NCBI GenBank assembly: GCA_958450325.1
Contig: OY288243.1
Coordinates: 24,458,844 to 24,522,843 of the forward strand
DNA from: Agrostemma githago
Lineage: Eukaryota > Streptophyta > Magnoliopsida > Caryophyllales > Caryophyllaceae
Reading direction: 5' to 3'
Length of the DNA: 64,000 bases
The notes below the pieces were generated by a model. The model worked only from the letters and a program-made list of their open reading frames with translations. It made no database searches and was not told the DNA's origin. Below, piece by piece: positions 1 to 11,092 of this stretch. Within the stretch, counting starts at the first letter, position 1, and each line of letters opens with the position of its first letter. The translations under genes were made by a program, and so were the position numbers.

Positions 1-124
1 CAAAGATCCGTCCCAAAGAGTGGTCCAGAGATAGTCTAAAACTATTTCGAAAAAAGTCCACGGAGAAGGATCTGTCCCAAAGAGTAGTCCAGAGATAATC
101 GAAAACTATTTCGAAGAAAGTCCA

Positions 125-142
125 GGGACAAAGATCCGTCCC
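125..142. other. Monomer dyad 1: GGGAC / GTCCC
   Basis: Perfect 5-bp inverted repeat with an 8-base loop, AAAGATCC, across the monomer junction region. It recurs in most 64-bp monomers. It is weakened in monomers starting GGACAAAG after CCAA or CCAC, in E/E' (GTCAC) and in C (GTACC), and it is absent from T. Whether it folds or binds protein cannot be told from sequence. Confidence 0.8.
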
Positions 143-254
143 AAAGAGTAGTCCAGTGATTGTCAGAAATTATCTCGAAGAACTTCAAGGGACAAAGATC
201 CGTCCCAAAGAGTAGTCCGAAGATAGTCAGAAACTATCTCGAAGAAAGTCCAAG

Positions 255-296
255 GACAAAGATCGTAGTCAGAAACTATCTCGAAGAAAGTCCACG
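255..296. repeat. 42-bp short monomer (class T), first example
   Basis: Reads CAAAGATCGTAGTCAG then the usual right half. Against the 64-bp consensus it lacks 22 bp between GATC and TAGTCAG. By scanning for GATCGTAGTCAG I count roughly 70 T monomers in the window, nearly always after Z, E' or G and before A, I or F. The same breakpoint in all of them implies a single origin and spread with the HOR. The loss removes the GTCCC arm of one dyad and part of the GAGATAGT arm of the other. Confidence 0.9.
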
Positions 297-389
297 GACA
301 AAGATCCTACCCAAATAGTAGTCCAGACATAGTCAGAAACTATCTCGAAGAAAGTCCAGGGACAAAGATCAATCCCATAGAGTAGTCCG

Positions 390-410
390 GAGATAGTCAG
401 AAACTATCTC
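390..410. other. Monomer dyad 2: GAGATAGT / ACTATCTC
   Basis: Perfect 8-bp inverted repeat with a 5-base loop CAGAA, present in B, A-like and other canonical monomers. The inner six pairs (GATAGT/ACTATC) are kept in many classes; W, X, Y, D, F, G and H carry changes in the left arm, the loop or the right arm. It is the strongest secondary-structure signal in the monomer, and several duplication junctions fall in or beside it. Confidence 0.8.
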
Positions 411-577
411 GAAGAAAGTCCAGGGACAAAGATCCGTACCAAAGACTAGTCCAGAGATAGTCGAAAACTATCTCGAAGAAAGTTCAGGGACAAAGATTCG
501 TCCCCAAGAGTAGTCCAGTAAATGTCAGAAACTATCTCGAAGAAATTAAAGGGACAAAGATCCGTCACAAAGAGTAG

Positions 578-605
578 TTCGAAGATAGTTAGAAACTATC
601 TCGAA
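578..605. other. Extended dyad in class E monomers
   Basis: In E the dyad lengthens: TTCG, one unpaired A, AGATAGT, loop TAGAA, ACTATCT, CGAA. That gives 7 + 4 pairs with a single bulge. It depends on the E-specific TTCG (other classes have TCCG or CCAG), so E has the most extended potential hairpin among the classes. Confidence 0.65.
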
Positions 606-2002
606 GAAAGTCCAGGGAAAAGATCCGTCCCAAAGAGTAGTCCAGAGATTGTCAGAAACTATCTTGAAGAAAGTCAAGGGACAAAGATCCTTCCCAAAGA
701 GTAGTCCGGAGATGGTAAGAAACTATCTCGAAGAAAGTCCAAGGACAAAGATTCGTCCCAAATAGTAGTCTAGAGATAGTCAGATATTATCTCGAAGAAA
801 GTCCACGGACAAAGATCCGTCCCAAAGAGTGGTCCAGAGATAGTCTAAAACTTTTTCGAAAAAAGTCCACGGAGAAAGATCCGTCCCAAAGAGTAGTCCA
901 GAGATAGTCGAAAACTATTTCGAAGAAAGTCCAAGGACAAAGATCCGTCCCAAAGAGTAGTCCAGTGATTGTCAGAAACTATCTCGAAGAACTTCAAGGG
1001 ACAAAGATCCGCCCCAAAGAGTAGTCCGAAGATAGTCAGAAACTATCTCGAAGAAAGTCCACGGACAAAGATCCTTCCCAAAGAGTAGTCCAGAGATAGT
1101 CGGAAACTATCTCGAAGAACATCCAGGGACAAAGATCTGTCCCAAAGAATAGTCCGAAGATAGTCAGAAACTATCTCGAAGAAAGTCCAGGGACATAGAT
1201 CCGTACCAAAGACGAGTCCAGAGATAGTCGAAAACTATCTCGAAGAAAGTCCAGGGACAAAGATCCGTCCCAAAGAGTAGTCCTGGAAATGTCAGAAACT
1301 ATCTCGAAGAAATTAAAGGGACAAAGATCCGTCACAAAGAGTAATCCGAAGATAGTCAGAAACTATCTCGAAGAAAGTCCAAGGACAAAGATCGTAGTCA
1401 GAAACTATCTCGAAGAAAGTCCACGGACAAAGATCCTACCCAAAGAGTAGTCCAGATATAGTCAGAAACTATCTCGAAGAAAGTCCAGAGACAAAGATCC
1501 GTCCCATAGAGTAGTCCGGAGATAGTCAGAAACTATCTCGAAGAAAGTCCAGGGAAAAGATCCGTCCCAAAGAGTAGTCCAGAGATTGTCAGAAACTATC
1601 TCGAAGAAAGTCAAGGGACAAACATCCTTCCCAAAGAGTAGTCCGGAGATGGTAAGAAACTATCTCGAAGAAAGTCTAGGGACAATGATTCGTCCCAAAT
1701 AGTAGTCCAGAGATAGTTAGATATTATCTCGAAGAAAGTTCAAGGACAAAGATCCGTCCCAAAGAGTGGTCCAGAGATAGTCTAAAACTATTTCGAAGAA
1801 AGTCCACGGAGAAAGATCCGTCCCAAAGAGTAGTCCAGAGATAGTCGAAAACTATTTCGAAGAAAGTCCAGGGACAAAGATCCGTCCCAAAGTGTAGTCC
1901 AGTGATTGTCAGAAGCTATCTCGAAGAACTTCAAAGGACAAAGATCCGTCACAAAGAGTAGTCCGAAGATAGTCAGAAACTATCTCGAAGAAAGTCCAGG
2001 GA

Positions 2003-2750
2003 CAAAGATCCGTCCCAAAGAGTGGTCCAGAGATAGTCTAAAACTATTTCGAAAAAAGTCCACGGAGAAAGATCCGTCCCAAAGAGTAGTCCAGAGATAG
2101 TCGAAAACTATTTCGAAGAAAGTCCAGGGACAAAGATCCGTCCCAAAGAGTAGTCCAGTGATTGTCAGAAATTATCTCGAAGAACTTCAAGGGACAAAGA
2201 TCCGTCCCAAAGAGTAGTCCGAAGATAGTCAGAAACTATCTCGAAGAAAGTCCAAGGACAAAGATCGTAGTCAGAAACTATCTCGAAGAAAGTCCACGGA
2301 CAAAGATCCTACCCAAATAGTAGTCCAGACATAGTCAGAAACTATCTCGAAGAAAGTCCAGGGACAAAGATCAATCCCATAGAGTAGTCCGGAGATAGTC
2401 AGAAACTATCTCGAAGAAAGTCCAGGGACAAAGATCCGTACCAAAGACTAGTGCAGAGATAGTCGAAAACTATCTCGAAGAAAGTTCAGGGACAAAGATT
2501 CGTCCCCAAGAGTAGTCCAGTAAATGTCAGAAACTATCTCGAAGAAATTAAAGGGACAAAGATCCGTCACAAAGAGTAGTTCGAAGATAGTTAGAAACTA
2601 TCTCGAAGAAAGTCCAGGGAAAAGATCCGTCCCAAAGAGTAGTCCAGAGATTGTCAGAAACTATCTCGAAGAAAGTCAAGGGACAAAGATCCTTCCCAAA
2701 GAGTAGTCCGGAGATGGTAAGAAACTATCTCGAAGAAAGTCCAAGGACAT
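2003..2750. repeat. 2,002-bp HOR, second partial copy
   Basis: Matches 1-748 monomer for monomer (W through G) at an offset of 2,002 bp, with few substitutions (for example GTGCAGAG near 2453 for GTCCAGAG near 451). Similarity weakens in the H monomer, where this copy reads GGACATTTATTCG, and the order then changes to the 10-mer pattern. Confidence 0.8.
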
Positions 2751-3770
2751 TTATTCGTCCCAAATAGTAGGCCAGAGATAGTCAGATATTATCTCGAAGA
2801 AAGTCCACGGACAAAGATCCGTCCCAAAGAGTGGTCCAGAGATAGTCTAAAACTATTTCGAAGAAAGTCCACGGAGAAAGATCTGTCCAAAAGAGTAGTC
2901 CAGAGATAGTCAAAAACTATTTCGAAGAAAGTCCAGGGACAAAGATCCGTCCCAAAGAGTATTCCAGTGATTGTCAGAAACTATCTCGAAGAACTTCAAG
3001 GGACAAAGATCCGTCACAAAGAGTAGTCCGAAGATAGTCAGAAACTATTTCGAAGAAAGTCCAGGGACAAAGATCCGTACCAAAGAGTAGTCAAGAGATA
3101 GTCGAAAACTATCTCGAAGAAAGTCCAGGGACAAAGATCCGTCCCAAAGAGTAGTCCAGTAAATGTCAGAAACTATCTCGAAGAAATTAAAGGGACAAAG
3201 ATCCGTCACAAAGAGTAGTTCGAAGATAGTCAGAAACTATCTCGAAGAAAGTCCAGGGAAAAGATCCGTCCCAAAGAGTACACCAGAGATTGTCAGAAAC
3301 TATCTCGAAGAAAGTCAAGGGACAAACATCCTTCCCAAAGAGTAGTCCGGAGATGGTAAGAAACTATCTTGAAGAAAGTCTAGGGACAAAGATTCGTCCC
3401 AAATAGTAGTCCAAAGATAGTCAGATATTATCTCGAAGAAAGTCCACGGACAAAGATCCGTCCCAAAGAGTGGTCCAGAGATTGTCTAAAACTATTTCGA
3501 AAAAAGTCCACGGAGAAAGATCCGTCCCAAAGCGTAGTCCAGAGATAGTCGAAAACTATTTCGAAGAAAGTCCAGGGACAAAGATCCGTCCCAAAGAGTA
3601 GTCCAGTGATTGTCAGAAACTATCTCGAAGAACTTCAAGGGACAAAGATCCGTCACAAAGAGTAGTCCGAAGATAGTCAGAAACTATCTCGAAGAAAGTC
3701 CAGGGACAAAGATCCGTACCAAAGAGTAGTCCAGAGATAGTCGAAAACTATCTCGAAGAAAGTCCAGGGA
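2493..3770. repeat. 639-bp 10-mer HOR, two consecutive units
   Basis: D monomers start at about 2493, 3132 and 3771, a regular 639-bp spacing (9 x 64 + 63). Order is D-E-F-G-H-W-X-Y-E'-C. Compared with the 13-mer, the Z-T-A-B module is replaced by the single E' class (GTCACAAAGAGTAGTCCG). The same 10-mer returns near 6.1, 30.9, 33.7 and 61.1 kb. Confidence 0.85.
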
Positions 3771-6003
3771 CAAAGATCCATCCCAAAGAGTAGTCCAGTA
3801 AATGTCAGAAACTATCTCGAAGAAATTAAAGGGACAAAGATCCGTCACAAAGAGTAGTTCGAAGATAGTCATAAACTATCTCGAAGAAAGTCCTGGGAAA
3901 AGATCCGTCCCAAAGAGTAGTCCAGAGATTGTCAGAAACTATCTCGAAGAAAGTCAAGGGACAAAGATCCTTCCCAAAGAGTAGTCCGGAGATGGTAAGA
4001 AACTATCCCGAAGAAAGTCCAGGGACAAAGATTCGTCCCAAATAGTAGTCCAGAGATAGTCAGATATTATCTCGAAGAAATTCCACGGACAAAGATCCGT
4101 CCGAAAGAGTCGTCCAGAGATAGTCGAAAACTATTTCGAAGAAAGTCCAAGGACAAAGATCCGTACCAAAGACTAGTCCACAGATAGTCGAAAACTATCT
4201 CGAAGAAAGTCCAGGGACAAAGATCCGTCCCAAAGAGTAGTCCAGTAAATGTCAGAAACTATCTCGAAGAAATTAAAGGGACAAAGATCCGTCACAAAGA
4301 GTAGTTCGAAGATAGTTAGAAACTATCTCAAAGAAAGTCCAGGGAAAAGATCCGTCCCAAAGAGTAGTCCAGAGATTGTCAGAAACTATCTCGAAGAAAG
4401 TCAAGGGACAAAGATCCTTCCCAAAGAGTAGTCCGGAGATGGTAAGAAACTATCTCGAAGAAAGTCCAAGGACAAAGATCGTAGTCAGAAACTATCTCGA
4501 AGAAAGTCCACGGACAAAGATCCTACCCAAAGAGTAGTCCAGACATAGTCAGAAACTATCTCGAAGAAAGTCCAGGGACAAAGATCTGTCCCATAGAGTA
4601 GTCCGGAGATAGTCAGAAACTATCTCGACGAAAGTCCAGGGAAAAGATCCGTCCCAAAGAGTAGTCCAGAGATTGTCAGAAACTATCTCGAAGAAAGTCA
4701 AGGGACAAACATCCTTCCCAAAGAGTAGTCCGGAGATGGTAAGAAACTATCTCGAAGAAAGTCTAGGGACAATGATTCGTCCCAAATAGTAGTCCAGAGA
4801 TAATTAGATATTATCTCGAAGAAAGTCCACGGACAAAGATCCGTCCCAAAGAGTGGTCCAGAGATAGTCTAAAACTATTTCGAAGAAAGTCCACGGAGAA
4901 ATATCCGTCCCAAAGAGTAGTCCAGAGATAGTCGAAAACTATTTCGAAGAAAGTCCAGGGACAAAGATCCGTCCCAAAGTGTAGTCCAGTGATTGTCAGA
5001 AGCTATCTCGAAGAACTTCAAGGGACAAAGATCCGTCACAAAGAGTAGTCCGAAGATAGTCAGAAACTATCTCGAAGAAAGTCCAGGGACAAAGATCCGT
5101 CCCAAAGAGTGGTCCAGAGATAGTCTAAAACTATTTCAAAAAAAGTCCACGGAGAAAGATCCGTCCCAAAGAGTAGTCCAGAGATAGTCGAAAACTATTT
5201 CGAAGAAAGTCCAGGGACAAAGATCCGTCCCAAAGAGTAGTCTAGTGATTGTCAGAAATTATCTCGAAGAACTTCAAGGGACAACGATCCGTCCAAAAGA
5301 GTAGTCCGAAGATAGTCAGAAACTATCTCGAAGAAAGTCCAAGGACAAAGATCGTAGTCAGAAACTATCTCGAAGAAGGTCCACGGACAAAGATCCTACC
5401 CAAAGAGTAGTCCAGACATAGTCAGAAACTATCTCGAAGAAAGTCCAGGGACAAAGATCAATCCCATAGAGTAGTCCGGAGATAGTCAGAAACTATCTCG
5501 AAGAAAGTCCAGGTACAAAGATCTGTCCCAAAGAGTAGTCCAGAGATAGTCATAAACTATCTCGAAGAAAGTCCATGGACAAAGATCCGTCCGAAAGAGT
5601 AGTCCATTGATTGTTAAAAACTATCTCGAAGAAATTCATGGGACAAAGATCCGTCACAAAGAGTAGTCCGAAGATAGTCAGAAACTATCTCGAAGAACAT
5701 CCAGGGACAAAGATCCGTCCCAAAGAGTAGTATTGAGATAGTCAGAAACTATCTCCAAGAAAGTGAAGGGACAAAGATCCGTCCCAAAGAGTAGTTCGGA
5801 GATAGTCAGAAACTATATCGAAGAAAGGCGAAGGACAAAGATCCGTCCCAAAGAGTAGTCCAGTAAATGTCAGAAACTACCTCGAAGAAATTAAAGGGAC
5901 AAAGATCCGTCACAAAGAGTAGTTCGAAGATAGTTAGAAACTATCTCAAAGAAAGTCCAGGGAAAAGATCCGTCCCAAAGAGTAGTCCAGAGATTGTCAG
6001 AAA
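3045..6003. repeat. 2,959-bp tandem segmental duplication, copy 1
   Basis: About 47 monomers. Distinctive marks recur 2,959 bp downstream, including GTCAAGAGATAG at about 3092 and 6051, TCCTGGGAAAAG at about 3891 and 6850, and GTATTGAGATAG at about 5729 and 8688. The internal order is C, a 10-mer, a 7-mer piece, a 26-mer, then D-E-F. The right junction lies within GTCAGAAACTAT of an F monomer, where the sequence switches to the start of copy 2; the exact base is ambiguous. Confidence 0.85.
4218..5835. repeat. 26-mer HOR (1,618 bp), unit inside copy 1 of the 2,959-bp duplication
   Basis: Order D-E-F-G-T-A-B-F-G-H-W-X-Y''-E'-W-X-Y-Z-T-A-B-J-K-E'-L-M. J carries GTCATAAAC, K carries CCATTGATTGTTAAAAAC and TTCATGGG, L carries GTATTGAGATAG, M carries TTCGGAG and ACTATATCG. 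Length fits 26 x 64 minus 2 x 22 (T) minus 2 (F). Confidence 0.8.
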
Positions 6004-8962
6004 CTATTTCGAAGAAAGTCCAGGGACAAAGATCCGTACCAAAGAGTAGTCAAGAGATAGTCGAAAACTATCTCGAAGAAAGTCCAGGGACAAAGATCCG
6101 TCCCAAAGAGTAGTCCAGTAAATGTCAGAAACTATCTCGAAGAAATTAAAGGGACAAAGATCCGTCACAAAGAGTAGTTCGAAGATAGTCAGAAACTATC
6201 TCGAAGAAAGTCCAGGGAAAAGATCCGTCCCAAAGAGTACACCAGAGATTGTCAGAAACTATCTCGAAGAAAGTCAAGGGACAAACATCCTTCCCAAAGA
6301 GTAGTCCGGAGATGGTAAGAAACTATCTTGAAGAAAGTCTAGGGACAAAGATTCGTCCCAAATAGTAGTCCAAAGATAGTCAGATATTATCTCGAAGAAA
6401 GTCCACGGACAAAGATCCGTCCCAAAGAGTGGTCCAGAGATTGTCTAAAACTATTTCGAAAAAAGTCCACGGAGAAAGATCCGTCCCAAAGCGTAGTCCA
6501 GAGATAGTCGAAAACTATTTCGAAGAAAGTCCAGGGACAAAGATCCGTCCCAAAGAGTAGTCCAGTGATTGTCAGAAACTATCTCGAAGAACTTCAAGGG
6601 ACAAAGATCCGTCACAAAGAGTAGTCCGAAGATAGTCAGAAACTATCTCGAAGAAAGTCCAGGGACAAAGATCCGTACCAAAGAGTAGTCCAGAGATAGT
6701 CGAAAACTATCTCGAAGAAAGTCCAGGGACAAAGATCCATCCCAAAGAGTAGTCCAGTAAATGTCAGAAACTATCTCGAAGAAATTAAAGGGACAAAGAT
6801 CCGTCACAAAGAGTAGTTCGAAGATAGTCATAAACTATCTCGAAGAAAGTCCTGGGAAAAGATCCGTCCCAAAGAGTAGTCCAGAGATTGTCAGAAACTA
6901 TCTCGAAGAAAGTCAAGGGACAAAGATCCTTCCCAAAGAGTAGTCCGGAGATGGTAAGAAACTATCCCGAAGAAAGTCCAGGGACAAAGATTCGTCCCAA
7001 ATAGTAGTCCAGAGATAGTCAGATATTATCTCGAAGAAATTCCACGGACAAAGATCCGTCCGAAAGAGTCGTCCAGAGATAGTCGAAAACTATTTCGAAG
7101 AAAGTCCAAGGACAAAGATCCGTACCAAAGACTAGTCCACAGATAGTCGAAAACTATCTCGAAGAAAGTCCAGGGACAAAGATCCGTCCCAAAGAGTAGT
7201 CCAGTAAATGTCAGAAACTATCTCGAAGAAATTAAAGGGACAAAGATCCGTCACAAAGAGTAGTTCGAAGATAGTTAGAAACTATCTCAAAGAAAGTCCA
7301 GGGAAAAGATCCGTCCCAAAGAGTAGTCCAGAGATTGTCAGAAACTATCTCGAAGAAAGTCAAGGGACAAAGATCCTTCCCAAAGAGTAGTCCGGAGATG
7401 GTAAGAAACTATCTCGAAGAAAGTCCAAGGACAAAGATCGTAGTCAGAAACTATCTCGAAGAAAGTCCACGGACAAAGATCCTACCCAAAGAGTAGTCCA
7501 GACATAGTCAGAAACTATCTCGAAGAAAGTCCAGGGACAAAGATCTGTCCCATAGAGTAGTCCGGAGATAGTCAGAAACTATCTCGACGAAAGTCCAGGG
7601 AAAAGATCCGTCCCAAAGAGTAGTCCAGAGATTGTCAGAAACTATCTCGAAGAAAGTCAAGGGACAAACATCCTTCCCAAAGAGTAGTCCGGAGATGGTA
7701 AGAAACTATCTCGAAGAAAGTCTAGGGACAATGATTCGTCCCAAATAGTAGTCCAGAGATAATTAGATATTATCTCGAAGAAAGTCCACGGACAAAGATC
7801 CGTCCCAAAGAGTGGTCCAGAGATAGTCTAAAACTATTTCGAAGAAAGTCCACGGAGAAATATCCGTCCCAAAGAGTAGTCCAGAGATAGTCGAAAACTA
7901 TTTCGAAGAAAGTCCAGGGACAAAGATCCGTCCCAAAGTGTAGTCCAGTGATTGTCAGAAGCTATCTCGAAGAACTTCAAGGGACAAAGATCCGTCACAA
8001 AGAGTAGTCCGAAGATAGTCAGAAACTATCTCGAAGAAAGTCCAGGGACAAAGATCCGTCCCAAAGAGTGGTCCAGAGATAGTCTAAAACTATTTCAAAA
8101 AAAGTCCACGGAGAAAGATCCGTCCCAAAGAGTAGTCCAGAGATAGTCGAAAACTATTTCGAAGAAAGTCCAGGGACAAAGATCCGTCCCAAAGAGTAGT
8201 CTAGTGATTGTCAGAAATTATCTCGAAGAACTTCAAGGGACAACGATCCGTCCAAAAGAGTAGTCCGAAGATAGTCAGAAACTATCTCGAAGAAAGTCCA
8301 AGGACAAAGATCGTAGTCAGAAACTATCTCGAAGAAGGTCCACGGACAAAGATCCTACCCAAAGAGTAGTCCAGACATAGTCAGAAACTATCTCGAAGAA
8401 AGTCCAGGGACAAAGATCAATCCCATAGAGTAGTCCGGAGATAGTCAGAAACTATCTCGAAGAAAGTCCAGGTACAAAGATCTGTCCCAAAGAGTAGTCC
8501 AGAGATAGTCATAAACTATCTCGAAGAAAGTCCATGGACAAAGATCCGTCCGAAAGAGTAGTCCATTGATTGTTAAAAACTATCTCGAAGAAATTCATGG
8601 GACAAAGATCCGTCACAAAGAGTAGTCCGAAGATAGTCAGAAACTATCTCGAAGAACATCCAGGGACAAAGATCCGTCCCAAAGAGTAGTATTGAGATAG
8701 TCAGAAACTATCTCCAAGAAAGTGAAGGGACAAAGATCCGTCCCAAAGAGTAGTTCGGAGATAGTCAGAAACTATATCGAAGAAAGGCCAAGGACAAAGA
8801 TCCGTCCCAAAGAGTAGTCCAGTAAATGTCAGAAACTACCTCGAAGAAATTAAAGGGACAAAGATCCGTCACAAAGAGTAGTTCGAAGATAGTTAGAAAC
8901 TATCTCAAAGAAAGTCCAGGGAAAAGATCCGTCCCAAAGAGTAGTCCAGAGATTGTCAGAAA
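6004..8962. repeat. 2,959-bp tandem segmental duplication, copy 2
   Basis: Near-identical to the preceding 2,959 bp. The one difference I noticed is AAGGCCAAGG near 8786 against AAGGCGAAGG near 5827. Beyond the end, this copy continues from F into G-T-A-B as an ordinary 26-mer, whereas copy 1 jumps back to C. That is the pattern expected of an unequal exchange inside the conserved hairpin region. Confidence 0.85.
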
Positions 8963-10412
8963 CTATCTCGAAGAAAGTCAAGGGACAAAGATCCTTCCCA
9001 AAGAGTAGTCCGGAGATGGTAAGAAACTATCTCGAAGAAAGTCCAAGGACAAAGATCGTAGTCAGAAACTATCTCGAAGAAAGTCCACGGACAAAGATCC
9101 TACCCAAAGAGTAGTCCAGACATAGTCAGAAACTATCTCGAAGAAAGTCCAGGGACAAAGATCTGTCCCATAGAGTAGTCCGGAGATAGTCAGAAACTAT
9201 CTCGACGAAAGTCCAGGGAAAAGATCCGTCCCAAAGAGTAGTCCAGAGATTGTCAGAAACTATCTCGAAGAAAGTCAAGGGACAAACATCCTTCCCAAAG
9301 AGTAGTCCGGAGATGGTAAGAAACTATCTCGAAGAAAGTCTAGGGACAATGATTCGTCCCAAATAGTAGTCCAGAGATAATTAGATATTATCTCGAAGAA
9401 AGTCCACGGACAAAGATCCGTCCCAAAGAGTGGTCCAGAGATAGTCTAAAACTATTTCGAAGAAAGTCCACGGAGAAATATCCGTCCCAAAGAGTAGTCC
9501 AGAGATAGTCGAAAACTATTTCGAAGAAAGTCCAGGGACAAAGATCCGTCCCAAAGTGTAGTCCAGTGATTGTCAGAAGCTATCTCGAAGAACTTCAAGG
9601 GACAAAGATCCGTCACAAAGAGTAGTCCGAAGATAGTCAGAAACTATCTCGAAGAAAGTCCAGGGACAAAGATCCGTCCCAAAGAGTGGTCCAGAGATAG
9701 TCTAAAACTATTTCAAAAAAAGTCCACGGAGAAAGATCCGTCCCAAAGAGTAGTCCAGAGATAGTCGAAAACTATTTCGAAGAAAGTCCAGGGACAAAGA
9801 TCCGTCCCAAAGAGTAGTCTAGTGATTGTCAGAAATTATCTCGAAGAACTTCAAGGGACAACGATCCGTCCAAAAGAGTAGTCCGAAGATAGTCAGAAAC
9901 TATCTCGAAGAAAGTCCAAGGACAAAGATCGTAGTCAGAAACTATCTCGAAGAAGGTCCACGGACAAAGATCCTACCCAAAGAGTAGTCCAGACATAGTC
10001 AGAAACTATCTCGAAGAAAGTCCAGGGACAAAGATCAATCCCATAGAGTAGTCCGGAGATAGTCAGAAACTATCTCGAAGAAAGTCCAGGTACAAAGATC
10101 TGTCCCAAAGAGTAGTCCAGAGATAGTCATAAACTATCTCGAAGAAAGTCCATGGACAAAGATCCGTCCGAAAGAGTAGTCCATTGATTGTTAAAAACTA
10201 TCTCGAAGAAATTCATGGGACAAAGATCCGTCACAAAGAGTAGTCCGAAGATAGTCAGAAACTATCTCGAAGAACATCCAGGGACAAAGATCCGTCCCAA
10301 AGAGTAGTATTGAGATAGTCAGAAACTATCTCCAAGAAAGTGAAGGGACAAAGATCCGTCCCAAAGAGTAGTTCGGAGATAGTCAGAAACTATATCGAAG
10401 AAAGGCGAAGGA
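7177..10412. repeat. 26-mer HOR (1,618 bp), two consecutive units
   Basis: D monomers at about 7177, 8795 and 10413 are spaced 1,618 bp. Both units have the 26-class order described at 4218. The first D has the common ACTATCTCG; later D copies in this run have ACTACCTCG. The units look almost identical, so this is recent tandem amplification. Confidence 0.85.
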
Positions 10413-11092
10413 CAAAGATCCGTCCCAAAGAGTAGTCCAGTAAATGTCAGAAACTACCTCGAAGAAATTAAAGGGACAAAGATCCGTCACAAAGAGTAGT
10501 TCGAAGATAGTTAGAAACTATCTCAAAGAAAGTCCAGGGAAAAGATCCGTCCCAAAGAGTAGTCCAGAGATTGTCAGAAACTATCTCGAAGAAAGTCAAG
10601 GGACAAAGATCCTTCCCAAAGAGTAGTCCGGAGATGGTAAGAAACTATCTCGAAGAAAGTCCAAGGACAAAGATCGTAGTCAGAAACTATCTCGAAGAAA
10701 GTCCAGGGAAAAGATCCGTCCCAAAGAGTAGTCCAGAGATTGTCAGAAACTATCTCGAAGAAAGTCAAGGGACAAAGATCCTTCCCAAAGAGTAGTCCGG
10801 AGATGGTAAGAAACTATCCCAAAGAAAGTCCAGGGACAAAGATTCGTCCCAAATAGTAGTCCAGAGATAGTCAGATATTATCTCGAAGAAATTCCACGGA
10901 CAAAGATCCGTCCGAAAGAGTGGTCCAGAGATAGTCTAAAACTATTTCGAAAAAATTCCATGGAGAAAGATCCGTCCCAAAGAGTCGTCCAGAGATAGTC
11001 GAAAACTATTTCGAAGAAAGTCCAAGGACAAAGATCCGTACCAAAGACTAGTCCACAGATAGTCGAAAACTATCTCGAAGAAAGTCCAGGGA
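10413..11092. repeat. 680-bp truncated HOR between 26-mers
   Basis: Eleven monomers, D-E-F-G-T-F-G-H-W-X-C, between two D monomers. T is joined directly to F (GTAGTCAG ... AGTCCAGGGAAAAG near 10678-10712), skipping A-B. The arithmetic fits: 11 x 64 minus 22 minus 2 is 680. It looks like a deletion derivative of the 26-mer joined to the W-X-C-D route seen elsewhere. Confidence 0.75.

Larger units (their letters stand above)
1..809. repeat. Archetype 13-mer higher-order repeat (809 bp)
   Basis: Thirteen diagnostic monomers in order. W (GAGTGGTCC, GTCTAAAAC), X (GGAGAAAG, GTCGAAAAC), Y (AGTGATTGTC, GAACTTCAAGG), Z (TCCGAAGATAG), T (42-bp short form, GATCGTAGTCAG). A (CCTACCC, AGACATAG), B (CCCATAGAG, CCGGAGATAG), C (GTACCAAAGACTAG), D (AGTAAATGTCAG, AAATTAAAGGG). 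E (GTCACAAAGAGTAGTTCG), F (63 bp, GGGAAAAG, GAGATTGTC), G (CCTTCCC, GATGGTAAG), H (GATTCGTCCCAAATAG, GATATTATC). W recurs at 810, exactly 809 bp on. The same class order is found, whole or in part, throughout the window, so I take it as the ancestral unit; that ancestry is inference. Confidence 0.85.
1..2002. repeat. 2,002-bp HOR (32 monomers), first copy
   Basis: Thirty-two monomers: the 13-mer, then W-X-Y-Z without a separate T, I (GTCGGAAAC, GAACATCC), Z2 (GATCTGTCCC), C, D' (CCTGGAAATG), E', T, A, B, F, G, H, W, X, Y'' (AAAGTGTAG, GAAGCTATC), E'. The arithmetic fits: 32 x 64 minus two 22-bp losses (T) minus two single-base losses (F) is 2,002. The start of the unit recurs at 2003. Confidence 0.85.
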
